This document shows positions 7,876 to 15,491 of a stretch of DNA of 22,725 nucleotides, one piece after another (position 1 is the stretch's first letter; every line of letters starts with the position of its first letter). The notes beneath the pieces are model-generated. The model had not been told where the DNA came from and made no database searches. It saw nothing but the letters and a program-made list of their open reading frames with translations. The translations under genes and the position numbers were made by a program. The stretch is from positions 1 to 22,725 of IMG/VR virus record IMGVR_UViG_3300013306_000057; one strand, given 5' to 3'. Origin of the DNA: a virus.

Positions 7876-8234
7876 TCATTGTGCTGTCGGAGCAGGCCAG
7901 CAATATTATGCTCAACGTATTGTCCGGCCTGATGGATGGCGGCTCGATCGAACTGTTGTCGGACGATGACCGCAGGCTCGCCGTGCTGAAATTGTCCGAT
8001 CCGGCAACGGAGGAAGCATCCGGCCGCGAGATCGCATTCAACAGGATCATGGAAGAGGATGCCGCGCTGGCACAAGGCAATGCGGCCAACGCGCGGGTTC
8101 TCAGCAGTGACGGCAGCGAAGTATTTCACTGCGATGTCGGCGACGAAAATTCCGACGCCACGATCAAGCTCAACACCACCAGGATATTCCGCGGCGGCCC
8201 GGTGCGGCTGACCTCGTTCCGGCTGGCGTTCTGA
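7872..8234 (+). CDS. Small head-region protein of unknown function (120 aa)
   Basis: Protein of 120 aa with a GTG start inside a GTGA overlap. It begins with a hydrophobic helix-like segment, then an acidic middle and a beta-like C-terminal half (ATIKLNTTRIFRGGPVRLTS). There is no signal sequence and no recognised domain. It ends 11 nt before the next start, which has its own ribosome site, so this gene closes the portal-coupled group. Confidence 0.6.
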   Translation: MIIVLSEQASNIMLNVLSGLMDGGSIELLSDDDRRLAVLKLSDPATEEASGREIAFNRIMEEDAALAQGNAANARVLSSDGSEVFHCDVGDENSDATIKLNTTRIFRGGPVRLTSFRLAF

Positions 8235-8245
8235 GGGAGGCTAAC

Positions 8246-8674
8246 TTGGCCACATACACGAAGTACGACACCGCGATCGAGAAGCTCTGCAACAAGCTGA
8301 TCGATGCGTTCGGCACTACAGACACCTGGAAGGCCGTGATCCATACCGACGCGCCGGTCACTGCTACAGACAGCACGCTGACCGACTTGACCCAGATTGC
8401 CGGGAGCAACGGCTACACGACGGGCGGCACCAGCATCACGTTCAACTCGACGCGAACCGGCGGCACGATTACCTCGACCGGCACCGACGTGGTCTGGACG
8501 GCCAGCGGCGGCAATCTCGGTGCTAGCACGACCGGGCGGTATATATCGGTCTATGATGATACTTCCGCTGCCGACGATCTCTGGTGCAGCTGGGATTATG
8601 GGTCGGCGTTCACGGTCGCTGACGGCGAAACTCTAACGCTCGACTTTGGCGCGAACATTTGGACCATGACGTGA
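8246..8674 (+). CDS. Thr/Gly-rich beta-structured virion protein (putative)
   Basis: Protein of 142 aa from a TTG start with GAGGGAGG 5 nt upstream. A short helical N-terminus (residues 1-30, YDTAIEKLCNKLIDAFG) leads into a Thr/Gly/Ser-rich beta region (NGYTTGGTSITFNSTRTGGT, then a Trp-containing end). This composition is typical of phage structural or adhesin beta sandwiches. It starts a 5-kb run of surface-type genes. I do not recognise a family; a capsid- or tail-surface role is inferred. Confidence 0.65.
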   Translation: MATYTKYDTAIEKLCNKLIDAFGTTDTWKAVIHTDAPVTATDSTLTDLTQIAGSNGYTTGGTSITFNSTRTGGTITSTGTDVVWTASGGNLGASTTGRYISVYDDTSAADDLWCSWDYGSAFTVADGETLTLDFGANIWTMT

Positions 8675-8955
8675 AACTACAGCCGCGGCCGGCAATGCAG
8701 GTGCTGGCCTGCAAGCGCTATCCGGTTGCTAAGTTGAAGGGCCTGATCCCGCAAAAATATATCGAGGCGCTGGAGCAGAACCAGATGCTGCGATCGTGCT
8801 GTCGCCATCCTGAGAACCACGAGATCGAGGCATGGAAATCGCGGGCCGAGGAAGCGGCGCCGGATGTGTACATCTTCCACTGTTCGTGCGGACGCAAACA
8901 CAGACGGTTCTGTGTCGGTGGCGGTGACGAGAGGCCATTTTGGGAGATCGGGTGA
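8671..8955 (+). CDS. Cysteine/histidine-rich small protein (possible zinc binding)
   Basis: Protein of 94 aa from a GTG in a GTGA overlap; a TTG four codons earlier is less likely. It contains six Cys, of which RSCCRHPENHE and FHCSCGRKHRRFC make a plausible metal-binding cluster with nearby His. No known domain is recognised. It directly precedes and overlaps a second Cys-rich gene, so the two may act together. Confidence 0.6.
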   Translation: MKLQPRPAMQVLACKRYPVAKLKGLIPQKYIEALEQNQMLRSCCRHPENHEIEAWKSRAEEAAPDVYIFHCSCGRKHRRFCVGGGDERPFWEIG

Positions 8956-9284
8956 ATGTGCCGTGTAATGGTTGTCGTTTATGCTGTCGCATGATGACGC
9001 CTCTACGCCCAGAGATGGGTGACGATCTGGCGTCGTACCAAACAGCCATGTGCTACACGCCGGGCCAGTTGCCGTACATGATCCTCGACCGCCACGCTAA
9101 CGGTGACTGCATCTATCTCGGCGAGCACGGCTGTACGATCTGGGATCGCGCGCCTTATGAATGCCGCATGTTCGATTGCCGCGACTACTTCAAGAATAAG
9201 ACCCGGAACGAGCGCCGTGATCTGATGAAGCGGGATACCGCGGCCAAGCCGTTGTTCGACCGGGCGAAGGAGTTGCTGCGCTAA
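8952..9284 (+). CDS. YkgJ-like cysteine cluster protein
   Basis: Protein of 110 aa from a GTG in a GTGA overlap. The N-terminal CNGCRLCCRMM, with a later CIYLGEHGCTIWDRAPYECR and MFDCRDYF, matches the spacing of the YkgJ/CxxCxxCC family of proposed zinc- or iron-chelating proteins. Nine Cys are present in 110 residues. The function of this family is poorly known; proposals include metal binding or metal-dependent maturation. Its presence in a virion-structure operon is unusual. It ends in a TAATG overlap with the large surface protein gene. Confidence 0.75.
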   Translation: MNVPCNGCRLCCRMMTPLRPEMGDDLASYQTAMCYTPGQLPYMILDRHANGDCIYLGEHGCTIWDRAPYECRMFDCRDYFKNKTRNERRDLMKRDTAAKPLFDRAKELLR

Positions 9285-10927
9285 TGGCGCTTCCGGTAGC
9301 CATTTCGGGCATCTCGACGGCGGTCGCGCCGGTCGGGCCGTTTAAGTCGAGTGGCGGTGCCTACTATTTCTTCGGGCGCGACGGCACCACCGCGACCACG
9401 CTGCAATCCTACAAGGCGTTGAACGCGGCTGCGGTGATCGCACCGGGGGGTGCGGGTAATCAGAATTTAGGTGACATTACTGGTCAGTCATCGATCGGAC
9501 AAACATGGACGCATGACGGATCAACTGTTACTTCTGTCCGTGTCCATATCTGGAAGGTTGGTGCTCCGACCGATACTGTCAATGCTGAAATCTATGCAAC
9601 GTCTGCCGGATTGCCTGTCGGCACGGCGCTTTTCACTTCGACAAATACGGTTTCCGGGGCGTCGCTTGGTACGGTTTCGGGAGGGCAGCCTGTTTCTGTT
9701 TTCAGTTTTTCCGGCGTCACTACGCTTGCCGCATCGACGATGTATGCACTTGTGATCAATCGTAGCAGTGCAGTCGATGCGTCGAATTATTATCGATGGG
9801 GTGGCGATGCCGCAGATACGTATGCTGGGGGCACCACCCTCAGAAAAGGTACGAGTATTCCAAATTGGAGCGTATCATCTGGTACTGATCGTGATGTCAC
9901 GATCATCAGCGCATCGAGTGATACTGCGCCCGAAACTGCGTGGTCATCCATCGCGACCAAGACCGGCTTCACCACCGCGATTCTGAACCTCGCCGCGTAC
10001 CAGGTCGGCAACGTCATTCACATGCTGGTGCAGGACGGCACGGGCCCAGCAACGTTGGTGGCGACGAAATATCTTTCGTTCAACATGTCCACCGACACGT
10101 TTCTGGCGACGACGGAAACGGTCTCGGCAGCATCGATCCTCACCGGCACCGCAGCATCAGGCTGGGGCTGCTCACTGGTCGTGCGGTCCAACGGCAACGT
10201 GGTCTGCTTCTACAACGGTGTGCAGACCAAGGTCTCGACAAACTGGTCCCGTGTCTATTACCGGGTACGCACAGGTGTAGCTACATTCGCCGCTGCCGAG
10301 GCTATGGTCGATGCCGGGTTGGGTGTTAACAACACCGCTCCCATTGCCGTGCTTGGTTCATCCGATCGCACGCATCTGTTGTTCTTCAACGGCACCAATA
10401 CGCTTCAGAGACATCTGACCAGCGCCAACGTGTTGGGAACGGTGGCGTCAACTGGTGCGACGGCGGCTGCATTGGATGTCTGCACATTCGGTGCCACCAG
10501 TCATGTCGGTTTTACACCGGCTCAAACGTTTCGCTGGACTAGCGCGGACAATCCGACTGTCACCGCCGCCAGTGTGACATTCGGCACGCCGACCAGGACA
10601 GTCAATGACGGCGCGGATGTTCACGCACTGTACCAGAACAGCGCCGATAGCGACCTGTATGTCAAGAAATCGACGGATAGTGGCGCGACGTTCGGGACCG
10701 GCACTAATGTATTTACCGCTACGGTCACCGCAGCAGATGCCAACGTTTCGAAAAATCAAACGGCTTATCAGCGCGGTTCGAGTATCGTTTTTCCTTACAT
10801 CGTCAACGATAACGCTACGCTGAAATACAACGAGGCTGTTATTCGATCCACGGCAGTGGCGGCGACAGCCCCGCCGGTTTTCCAGTCGCCGCGCAAAGTT
10901 TTCGCCTTCAGTGGAAGAGCCAGATGA
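9284..10927 (+). CDS. Large beta-structured surface protein with lectin-like insert and sialidase-type Asp box
   Basis: Protein of 547 aa, rich in Thr, Ser, Ala and Gly, with no signal peptide. Residues about 53-215 form a lectin-like block (GQTWTHDGSTVTSVRVHIWK, then a Ser/Thr-rich part) that looks inserted. The rest resembles a beta-propeller, with an Asp box S463-T-D-S-G-A-T-F of the kind found in sialidases and other carbohydrate-active propellers. The catalytic residues of a sialidase cannot be assigned, so binding is more likely than hydrolysis. Position between head and connector genes makes a virion-surface adhesin or decoration role plausible. The DNA of the inserted block has lower G+C (about 52% over 9481-9900) than its flanks (about 60-65%), suggesting acquisition. 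Confidence 0.7.
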   Translation: MALPVAISGISTAVAPVGPFKSSGGAYYFFGRDGTTATTLQSYKALNAAAVIAPGGAGNQNLGDITGQSSIGQTWTHDGSTVTSVRVHIWKVGAPTDTVNAEIYATSAGLPVGTALFTSTNTVSGASLGTVSGGQPVSVFSFSGVTTLAASTMYALVINRSSAVDASNYYRWGGDAADTYAGGTTLRKGTSIPNWSVSSGTDRDVTIISASSDTAPETAWSSIATKTGFTTAILNLAAYQVGNVIHMLVQDGTGPATLVATKYLSFNMSTDTFLATTETVSAASILTGTAASGWGCSLVVRSNGNVVCFYNGVQTKVSTNWSRVYYRVRTGVATFAAAEAMVDAGLGVNNTAPIAVLGSSDRTHLLFFNGTNTLQRHLTSANVLGTVASTGATAAALDVCTFGATSHVGFTPAQTFRWTSADNPTVTAASVTFGTPTRTVNDGADVHALYQNSADSDLYVKKSTDSGATFGTGTNVFTATVTAADANVSKNQTAYQRGSSIVFPYIVNDNATLKYNEAVIRSTAVAATAPPVFQSPRKVFAFSGRAR

Positions 10928-11412
10928 GTCGTATCTACGCGGTGCCGTTCAATGGCACCATCACGGCAGCGGGGACCGATACCGACATCTGGTCGTTCCA
11001 GGCAGCGGCCAACAAGCCGATTTGCCTGCGCGCCTTCACGCTTGGGCAAACATCGGAAATTGGCGATGCGATGGAGGAGAACCTTCGCATCACGGTGCGG
11101 AGAATCACGACTTCATATGCGGTTGGTTCGGGCGGCAGTTCGGTGACGGCGGCGGCAACCACAGCGTCGTCCGCAGATACGGCATGGTCGTTCACGGCGC
11201 GAACCAACGACACCACGGTGGCAACCGGGACATCGCAAGTCCTTGACGAGTTCGGTTGGAACGAGCGCAACACGCCATATGAACACTGGTATCCCGACAA
11301 CATCTTCGCGCCATCGGCAGTCAACGGTCAGGGATTGGTGATCAGGTGCGAGACCACGCTGCTCGATGACATGACGTTTTCAGGAACGGCCTGGATCGAA
11401 GAAGAGGGCTAA
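10924..11412 (+). CDS. Beta-rich virion protein of unknown function (162 aa)
   Basis: Protein of 162 aa in an ATGA overlap with the preceding large surface protein. It begins RIYAVPFNGTITAAGTDTDI, then a hydrophilic Thr/Ala-rich beta region, and ends with acidic residues (WIEEEG). It has no signal peptide or membrane segment. The tight coupling suggests that it is a partner of the large surface protein, for instance an attachment or assembly domain. No family is recognised. Confidence 0.6.
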   Translation: MSRIYAVPFNGTITAAGTDTDIWSFQAAANKPICLRAFTLGQTSEIGDAMEENLRITVRRITTSYAVGSGGSSVTAAATTASSADTAWSFTARTNDTTVATGTSQVLDEFGWNERNTPYEHWYPDNIFAPSAVNGQGLVIRCETTLLDDMTFSGTAWIEEEG

Positions 11413-12603
11413 GTGCCGGTCTTTCTCAGGTACAGACCGCAAGTCAAGCCGCATAGAAGGTGGTTACCGCCTGGCCGGGCCGCGGCGGCATTAGTTAATA
11501 AAACAGTCGTTGCTGATGCCGGTTCGTACAGTCTTGCCGGCGCAACGACGACTGCGGTTCTGCATAAGTGGAAGGTCGACGCCACAACGGCTGCGAGCTA
11601 CGCGCTTACTGGCGCGGCAACAACCAGCCTATTACACGCCTACAAGCCGGCGGCGGTTGCGGGCAGTTACGCCTTAGCCGGCGCGGCCACTACCAACGTT
11701 CTGCACAAGTGGACAGTCTCGGCAGGCACTGCGTCGTACGCGCTGACGGGCAACGATGTTGCGTTGACGAGGCTGACGAACAAGTCGCTGGTGGCTGGTA
11801 CTGCCAGCTATGCCATCACTGGGACGGCGGCGTCTGTTCTGCATCGGTGGAAGCCTGTGGCTGCGGCGGGCAGCTACAGCCTCACAGGCTCTGATGTTGG
11901 CGTCCGGCATGTCTGGAAGATTGCCGCTGCCGCCGGGGCATACTCGCTCACGGGCGCGCAGGTCACGTTCCAGCACGTCTGGAAACTGCCGGCAGGCACA
12001 GCGTCGTATGCACTGATTGGCAGCGACGCGGTTCTGAAAAAGATTGCGGGTAAATTCGTCTCGGCCGATCCCGGCAACTACACGCTGACCGGCTCGGCTG
12101 TGGCCGTACTGGTTGGCCGCAAGCTCGCGGCGACGGCTGGCAGTTACGCGCTCACCGGCACCGCGGCCAGTATCGTCTATGAGCCCGGCGTGGTGGCGCC
12201 GCCGATCTTTGGCGGTGGCGGCGTTGCCAGGCCGCCGCGGCCCTATCCAGTCGAGGGTGCGGGTTTCGGAATTCTGCCGCCGATCGAGGGCGAGGCGTTT
12301 GGCGTCGTCATTGTCGCCGGCGTTGGTCAAGGCACGCTGCCGCTGCTTGAAGGCCAGGCAACAGGATCAATCGGCGTTGCCGGCAGATCGGCGGCACAGC
12401 TCGCCATCAAAGCGGCGGCCGTTGGCCAGCGCGGCCAGGCTGGCGCGGCGGAAGCCACGCTCAAGAGCATCGCGGCTGCAAGTTCGGGCCGCGCCATCGC
12501 GTGCGGGAAAGGTTACGGGATGATCGTGAAACTTGAGGGCGCCGCTGTCGGACGCCAGGACGATGACGAGGCCGCGGCGGTGACGTTCCTGCTGGCGGCA
12601 TAG
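11413..12603 (+). CDS. Tandem-repeat virion surface protein (GSYALTG repeats)
   Basis: Protein of 396 aa, GTG start directly after the previous TAA with GAAGAGG upstream. Residues about 30-258 hold ten imperfect repeats of 21-24 aa with core A-G-S-Y-A-L-T-G and a Trp/Lys-containing spacer (LHKWK, VRHVWK). After a Pro/Gly-rich hinge (EPGVVAPPIFGGGGVARPPR) comes a second repeat type with E-G-x-A-x-G and leucine-proline steps. This looks like a repetitive solenoid or fibrous surface protein. The Ser/Thr/Tyr content offers many possible glycosylation sites, relevant to the nearby glycan genes. It is not membrane anchored. The role is inferred from architecture and neighbours. Confidence 0.7.
   Translation: MPVFLRYRPQVKPHRRWLPPGRAAAALVNKTVVADAGSYSLAGATTTAVLHKWKVDATTAASYALTGAATTSLLHAYKPAAVAGSYALAGAATTNVLHKWTVSAGTASYALTGNDVALTRLTNKSLVAGTASYAITGTAASVLHRWKPVAAAGSYSLTGSDVGVRHVWKIAAAAGAYSLTGAQVTFQHVWKLPAGTASYALIGSDAVLKKIAGKFVSADPGNYTLTGSAVAVLVGRKLAATAGSYALTGTAASIVYEPGVVAPPIFGGGGVARPPRPYPVEGAGFGILPPIEGEAFGVVIVAGVGQGTLPLLEGQATGSIGVAGRSAAQLAIKAAAVGQRGQAGAAEATLKSIAAASSGRAIACGKGYGMIVKLEGAAVGRQDDDEAAAVTFLLAA
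11500..12186 (+). repeat. Ten tandem copies of a 63-72 bp coding repeat
   Basis: The DNA repeats follow the protein repeats. Each encodes a near-copy of A-G-S-Y-x-L-T-G plus a spacer ending in a Trp-Lys or similar pair. Units differ by substitutions and by small in-frame length changes, so they have diverged rather than been freshly duplicated. Such arrays can gain or lose units by recombination. Confidence 0.75.
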
Positions 12604-12612
12604 GGAATGGAC

Positions 12613-13257
12613 ATGAGCGAAAAACCGACCATTCCCCGGCCCGCCGTTGCGGTGCCCGGCCCGCATTATACCAAGGACGAAGGCATCGGTGCGGCGCTCG
12701 CGCTGGGCCAGCGTTGCATGGCCCAATTGCGCATATTGGCGCGGACACCGGGGCCGGAAGGGAAGCGCGGACCCGCCGGCGAGAAGGGCGACAAGGGCGA
12801 GCGCGGCGAGGTGGGCAAGGATGGGCCGGCCGGCCACCCGGGTAAGGACGGCATCGACGGCCGGGATGGCGAACGAGGCCAGAAGGGCGAGCCGGGCCGC
12901 AACGCTGCCGACCTGACGCTATTGCAGCAATACATCGACGAGCGAGTCGAGCGCACGCTTAAGGCTGCCTCGGTTACCACGTCGGACGGTGGCCGCACGC
13001 TGCATTGGTCGATGGGCGAAACAGTGCATGAAATAAAAACCGCCGTCGTGCTCGATGCCGGGGTCTGGAAAGAAGGCGCGGCCTATGTCACCGGCGACGC
13101 CGTCAGTCATGGCGGCTCCCTGTTCATCGCGCAAGGCGATACGTCGGAGAGACCGGGCAAGAGCGACCACTGGCGGCTCGCGGTCAAGCGCGGCAATGAT
13201 GGTCGCGACTATCGCGCTGAAGAAAAGCGCCAGCCCGATTTGGTGAGGCTTAAATAA
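12613..13257 (+). CDS. Collagen-like fibre with carbohydrate-binding-like end
   Basis: Protein of 214 aa. The ATG at 12613 is preferred over the ATG at 12607 because AGGGA (12602-12606) lies 6 nt upstream of it. Residues about 47-97 are 17 uninterrupted Gly-X-Y triplets rich in Lys, Glu, Asp and Pro, a bacterial/phage collagen-type triple helix. A helical segment follows (LTLLQQYIDERVERTLKAAS), suited to trimerise the fibre. Residues about 147-190 carry a W...Y..GD.V....S.F....G pattern and a late Trp like carbohydrate-binding family 5/12 modules. It is thus probably a trimeric fibre with a sugar-binding tip. It ends in a TAATG overlap with the connector gene. Confidence 0.82.
   Translation: MSEKPTIPRPAVAVPGPHYTKDEGIGAALALGQRCMAQLRILARTPGPEGKRGPAGEKGDKGERGEVGKDGPAGHPGKDGIDGRDGERGQKGEPGRNAADLTLLQQYIDERVERTLKAASVTTSDGGRTLHWSMGETVHEIKTAVVLDAGVWKEGAAYVTGDAVSHGGSLFIAQGDTSERPGKSDHWRLAVKRGNDGRDYRAEEKRQPDLVRLK
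12751..12903 (+). repeat. 17 Gly-X-Y codon triplets (collagen-like)
   Basis: Seventeen consecutive nine-base units each begin with a Gly codon (GPE, GKR, GPA, GEK and so on), without interruption. This gives a short rigid triple helix with charged X and Y residues that can stabilise it by Lys-Glu and Lys-Asp pairs in the absence of hydroxyproline. Confidence 0.9.
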
Positions 13258-13874
13258 TGCATTCGATCCTGGAAATTTTGGAAGAGGCGACCGACAGCGC
13301 CGGGCCAGACCTGATCTCGCTTGACGATCTGAAGCTCGCGCTCGGCATCGAGGGCACTGCCGAGGACGCGCAGTTGCAGGCCATGATCACGTTTCAAAGC
13401 CGCATCATCGCCGATTACTGCGACCGCCGGTTCGGCTTGGCCGAGGCTGTGGAAACGTTTACTTTCGATCGCGGCGAGACCATGCCGACCCGGCAGGCGC
13501 TGACGCTGTCGCTCTATCCGGTGGTGGAAGTGTTCGAAGTCTCCAGCTTCGGTGCCACTGCGGCCGATTACGATCTCGATCCAACGACCGGCCGGTTGTG
13601 GTCGGATGGCTGGTGGACTGGGTCAGTCAGTGTGCTTTATGCCGGCGGCTACGATCTGCCGGAGCAGGCGCCGGCGCGGTTGCAGAAGGCGGTGATCGAG
13701 GCGGTGTATGAGGGGCGCACCTCGGGCGCCCGCGATCCTTCAATACAACAGGTGACGCACGGCGATACCAGTATTCGTTACTTCACATCAGCCACATCGT
13801 CGGCGTCGGAGGGGTTTCTGTCGGCACCGGTGGTCGACCTGATCAGGCCTTACAGGCGGTTGCGTGTTGCGTGA
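13257..13874 (+). CDS. Head-tail connector protein (gp6-like)
   Basis: Protein of 205 aa resembling the HK97 gp6/phage DNA-packaging connector family. It has an N-terminal helical segment (LISLDDLKLALGIEGTAEDA), then AMITFQSRIIADYCDRRFG, a central TLSLYPVVEVFEVSS, and a C-terminal helical segment (LQKAVIEAVYEGR). In related phages this protein forms the ring beneath the portal that extends the DNA channel. The start is TAATG-coupled to the collagen-like gene. Its 3' end overlaps the next gene by 11 nt. Confidence 0.78.
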   Translation: MHSILEILEEATDSAGPDLISLDDLKLALGIEGTAEDAQLQAMITFQSRIIADYCDRRFGLAEAVETFTFDRGETMPTRQALTLSLYPVVEVFEVSSFGATAADYDLDPTTGRLWSDGWWTGSVSVLYAGGYDLPEQAPARLQKAVIEAVYEGRTSGARDPSIQQVTHGDTSIRYFTSATSSASEGFLSAPVVDLIRPYRRLRVA

Positions 13875-14508
13875 TTCCTATCCCTGGACCGTGCCCTGCG
13901 AGTGGCCGGGCGAATGCGTGTTTATTATTGGCGGTGGGCCGTCCGTGTTGTCGCAGGATCTCAATGCGTTACGCGGGCGGCGGGTGATCGTGATCAATTC
14001 GAGCGTCTATGCGGCGCCGTGGGCAGACTTCCTTTTCTTCGGCGACTGGCGCTGGTGGAACGAAGAGGAGAACAAGGCGGCGGTCGACAGTTTCGACGGC
14101 CGCGTCGTCACCACCACGCGGCTGGTGCGGGGAGATCCTAAGGTTTTGGTTTGCAGGAAAACCAATCCGCCGGGATTGGCGAAGGCGCGAGATAGTCTGG
14201 TGCAGAAATGGACCTCGTTGACGGCGGCGACCAATCTGGCGGCGCATCTGGTTGGGCGCGGCGGCACCATCGTTTGGCTCGGGGCGGACGGCAAGGTTGC
14301 TGCCGATCGCACCCATCATCACAAGCCGCACCGCTGGCCGCATAAGCCGGGCGCCTACGACAAGCAGCATGCGGACCTGGTGACGATCCTGCCGTCGTTG
14401 AAGGCGCTCGGGATTGCGGCATACAATGCCTCGCCCGGTACGGCATGGACCGATCTGTTGCCTCAGGTTGAATTGGAGGACGTATTGGAAGGGCGTCGGG
14501 CAGCGTGA
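13864..14508 (+). CDS. DUF115/sialyltransferase-like protein (putative glycan enzyme)
   Basis: Protein of 214 aa. A G23-G-G-P-S27 loop after a beta strand, then a second strand (VIVINSSVY) and an acidic FGDW patch, give a Rossmann-like N-terminus. Residues about 115-145 (SLTAATNLAAHLVG and IVWLGADGK) resemble the second sugar-nucleotide-binding part of DUF115 and GT42-like glycosyltransferases. A His-rich segment starts at H151-H-H and continues with further His to about 170, as in catalytic loops of that superfamily. The likely role is transfer of a sugar from an activated donor; donor and acceptor are unknown. The start is GTG 13864, with TTG 13867 also possible. It is coupled by GTGA to the next gene. 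Assignment is by motif, not by proven homology. Confidence 0.6.
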   Translation: MLRDSYPWTVPCEWPGECVFIIGGGPSVLSQDLNALRGRRVIVINSSVYAAPWADFLFFGDWRWWNEEENKAAVDSFDGRVVTTTRLVRGDPKVLVCRKTNPPGLAKARDSLVQKWTSLTAATNLAAHLVGRGGTIVWLGADGKVAADRTHHHKPHRWPHKPGAYDKQHADLVTILPSLKALGIAAYNASPGTAWTDLLPQVELEDVLEGRRAA

Positions 14509-15491
14509 GAACTTCCTGGCCGGTAATCGTCAACGGCATGCATGGGATGGGCGATAACGTCCACCAGCGCGCGGTGGTCCGGCATCTGCTTGCGTCCCAA
14601 CCGTCAACCGAAATCTGGCTGAAGACGCCGTGGCCATGCCTCTATCATGATCTCGTCGGCGATCGACTTCATCTGGTTGATCCGAGGAGTTCATTGCGGA
14701 CCCAGCGCAAGAACTCCATCCGCGAACAGGCCAGCTATGTGCCGGCGCCGCGTGTCTCCCAGAGGCAGCGGGTCTCGTACAGTCCCCGGGCGGTTCGGGA
14801 AACTGGATCGGTGCTATCAGCCATGATCCGCACAACGCTCGGATACGATCTCGACGATGCCGACTTCTCGTTGCCGGTGCCTGTGGCATGGCTTGCCAAG
14901 GCGGATGCGGTGCTCGGCCGTCAGCACAAGCCGGTGATGGTACTGCGGCCACTGGTCGAGCGCACTGAATGGGGCGGCTGTGCAGCGCGCAATCCGGACC
15001 CGATTGCCTATGCCGCGCTCTACAACGCTATCCGCCACCGCTTCTTCGTGGTGTCGCTCGCGGACCTGGTGCCGGGTGTAGAGGAATTAGTTAGCGATCT
15101 CGATGCCGACATCTGCCTGCACCAGGGTGAACTGGACACCGAGGCGATCGCCGGATTGATTTCTCGCGCGGCACTGACGTTCTGCTCGCCGGGGTTCGCG
15201 GTGCCGTTGTCGCAGGCGGTCGGCACACCGGCCATCGTCGTGTTCGGCGGCTACGAATGCTCGGCATCGTTCAGTTACGGGCAACGGTTCGCGCCAACGC
15301 TTGGGATCGATCCGATCAATCCGTGTCAATGCTGGTCGCATACCCATGCCTGTGACAAGCGCATCGACCTGAAGGCCGCGCACGCGCGCATAGAGGAGTT
15401 TATCGCAAACCATGTTGCCGAGCATATCGCAATACCATTTGGACGTGCGACCGATCGACTGGAATGGCTTGCCCCGGCGTTTCATGAATAA
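14505..15491 (+). CDS. GT9-like glycosyltransferase (heptosyltransferase-type fold)
   Basis: Protein of 328 aa with a two-domain GT-B-like layout. The N-terminal part has a G-M-G-D motif (residues 14-17) followed by HQRAVVRHLL, the start found in ADP-heptose-type GT9 enzymes. The C-terminal part has a VMVLRPL strand, DTEAIAGLISRAALTFCSPG, and PLSQAVGTPAIVVFGGYE (residues about 225-252), the classic GT9 donor-site pattern. It has no membrane segment, so it acts in the cytoplasm. It could glycosylate a phage protein or a host surface glycan. The GTG start is coupled to the preceding gene by GTGA. The 3' end overlaps the next gene by 80 nt. Confidence 0.72.
   Translation: MRTSWPVIVNGMHGMGDNVHQRAVVRHLLASQPSTEIWLKTPWPCLYHDLVGDRLHLVDPRSSLRTQRKNSIREQASYVPAPRVSQRQRVSYSPRAVRETGSVLSAMIRTTLGYDLDDADFSLPVPVAWLAKADAVLGRQHKPVMVLRPLVERTEWGGCAARNPDPIAYAALYNAIRHRFFVVSLADLVPGVEELVSDLDADICLHQGELDTEAIAGLISRAALTFCSPGFAVPLSQAVGTPAIVVFGGYECSASFSYGQRFAPTLGIDPINPCQCWSHTHACDKRIDLKAAHARIEEFIANHVAEHIAIPFGRATDRLEWLAPAFHE

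Noticed and set aside
10670-10693. Sialidase activity of the 547-aa surface protein based on an Asp box
   Set aside because: One Asp box is a structural motif of many beta-propellers. The arginine triad and Tyr-Glu pair of real sialidases could not be identified, so no enzyme function is claimed.
12607-12612. ATG at 12607 as the start of the collagen-like gene
   Set aside because: The AGGGA ribosome site touches this codon directly, whereas it is well spaced for the in-frame ATG at 12613.
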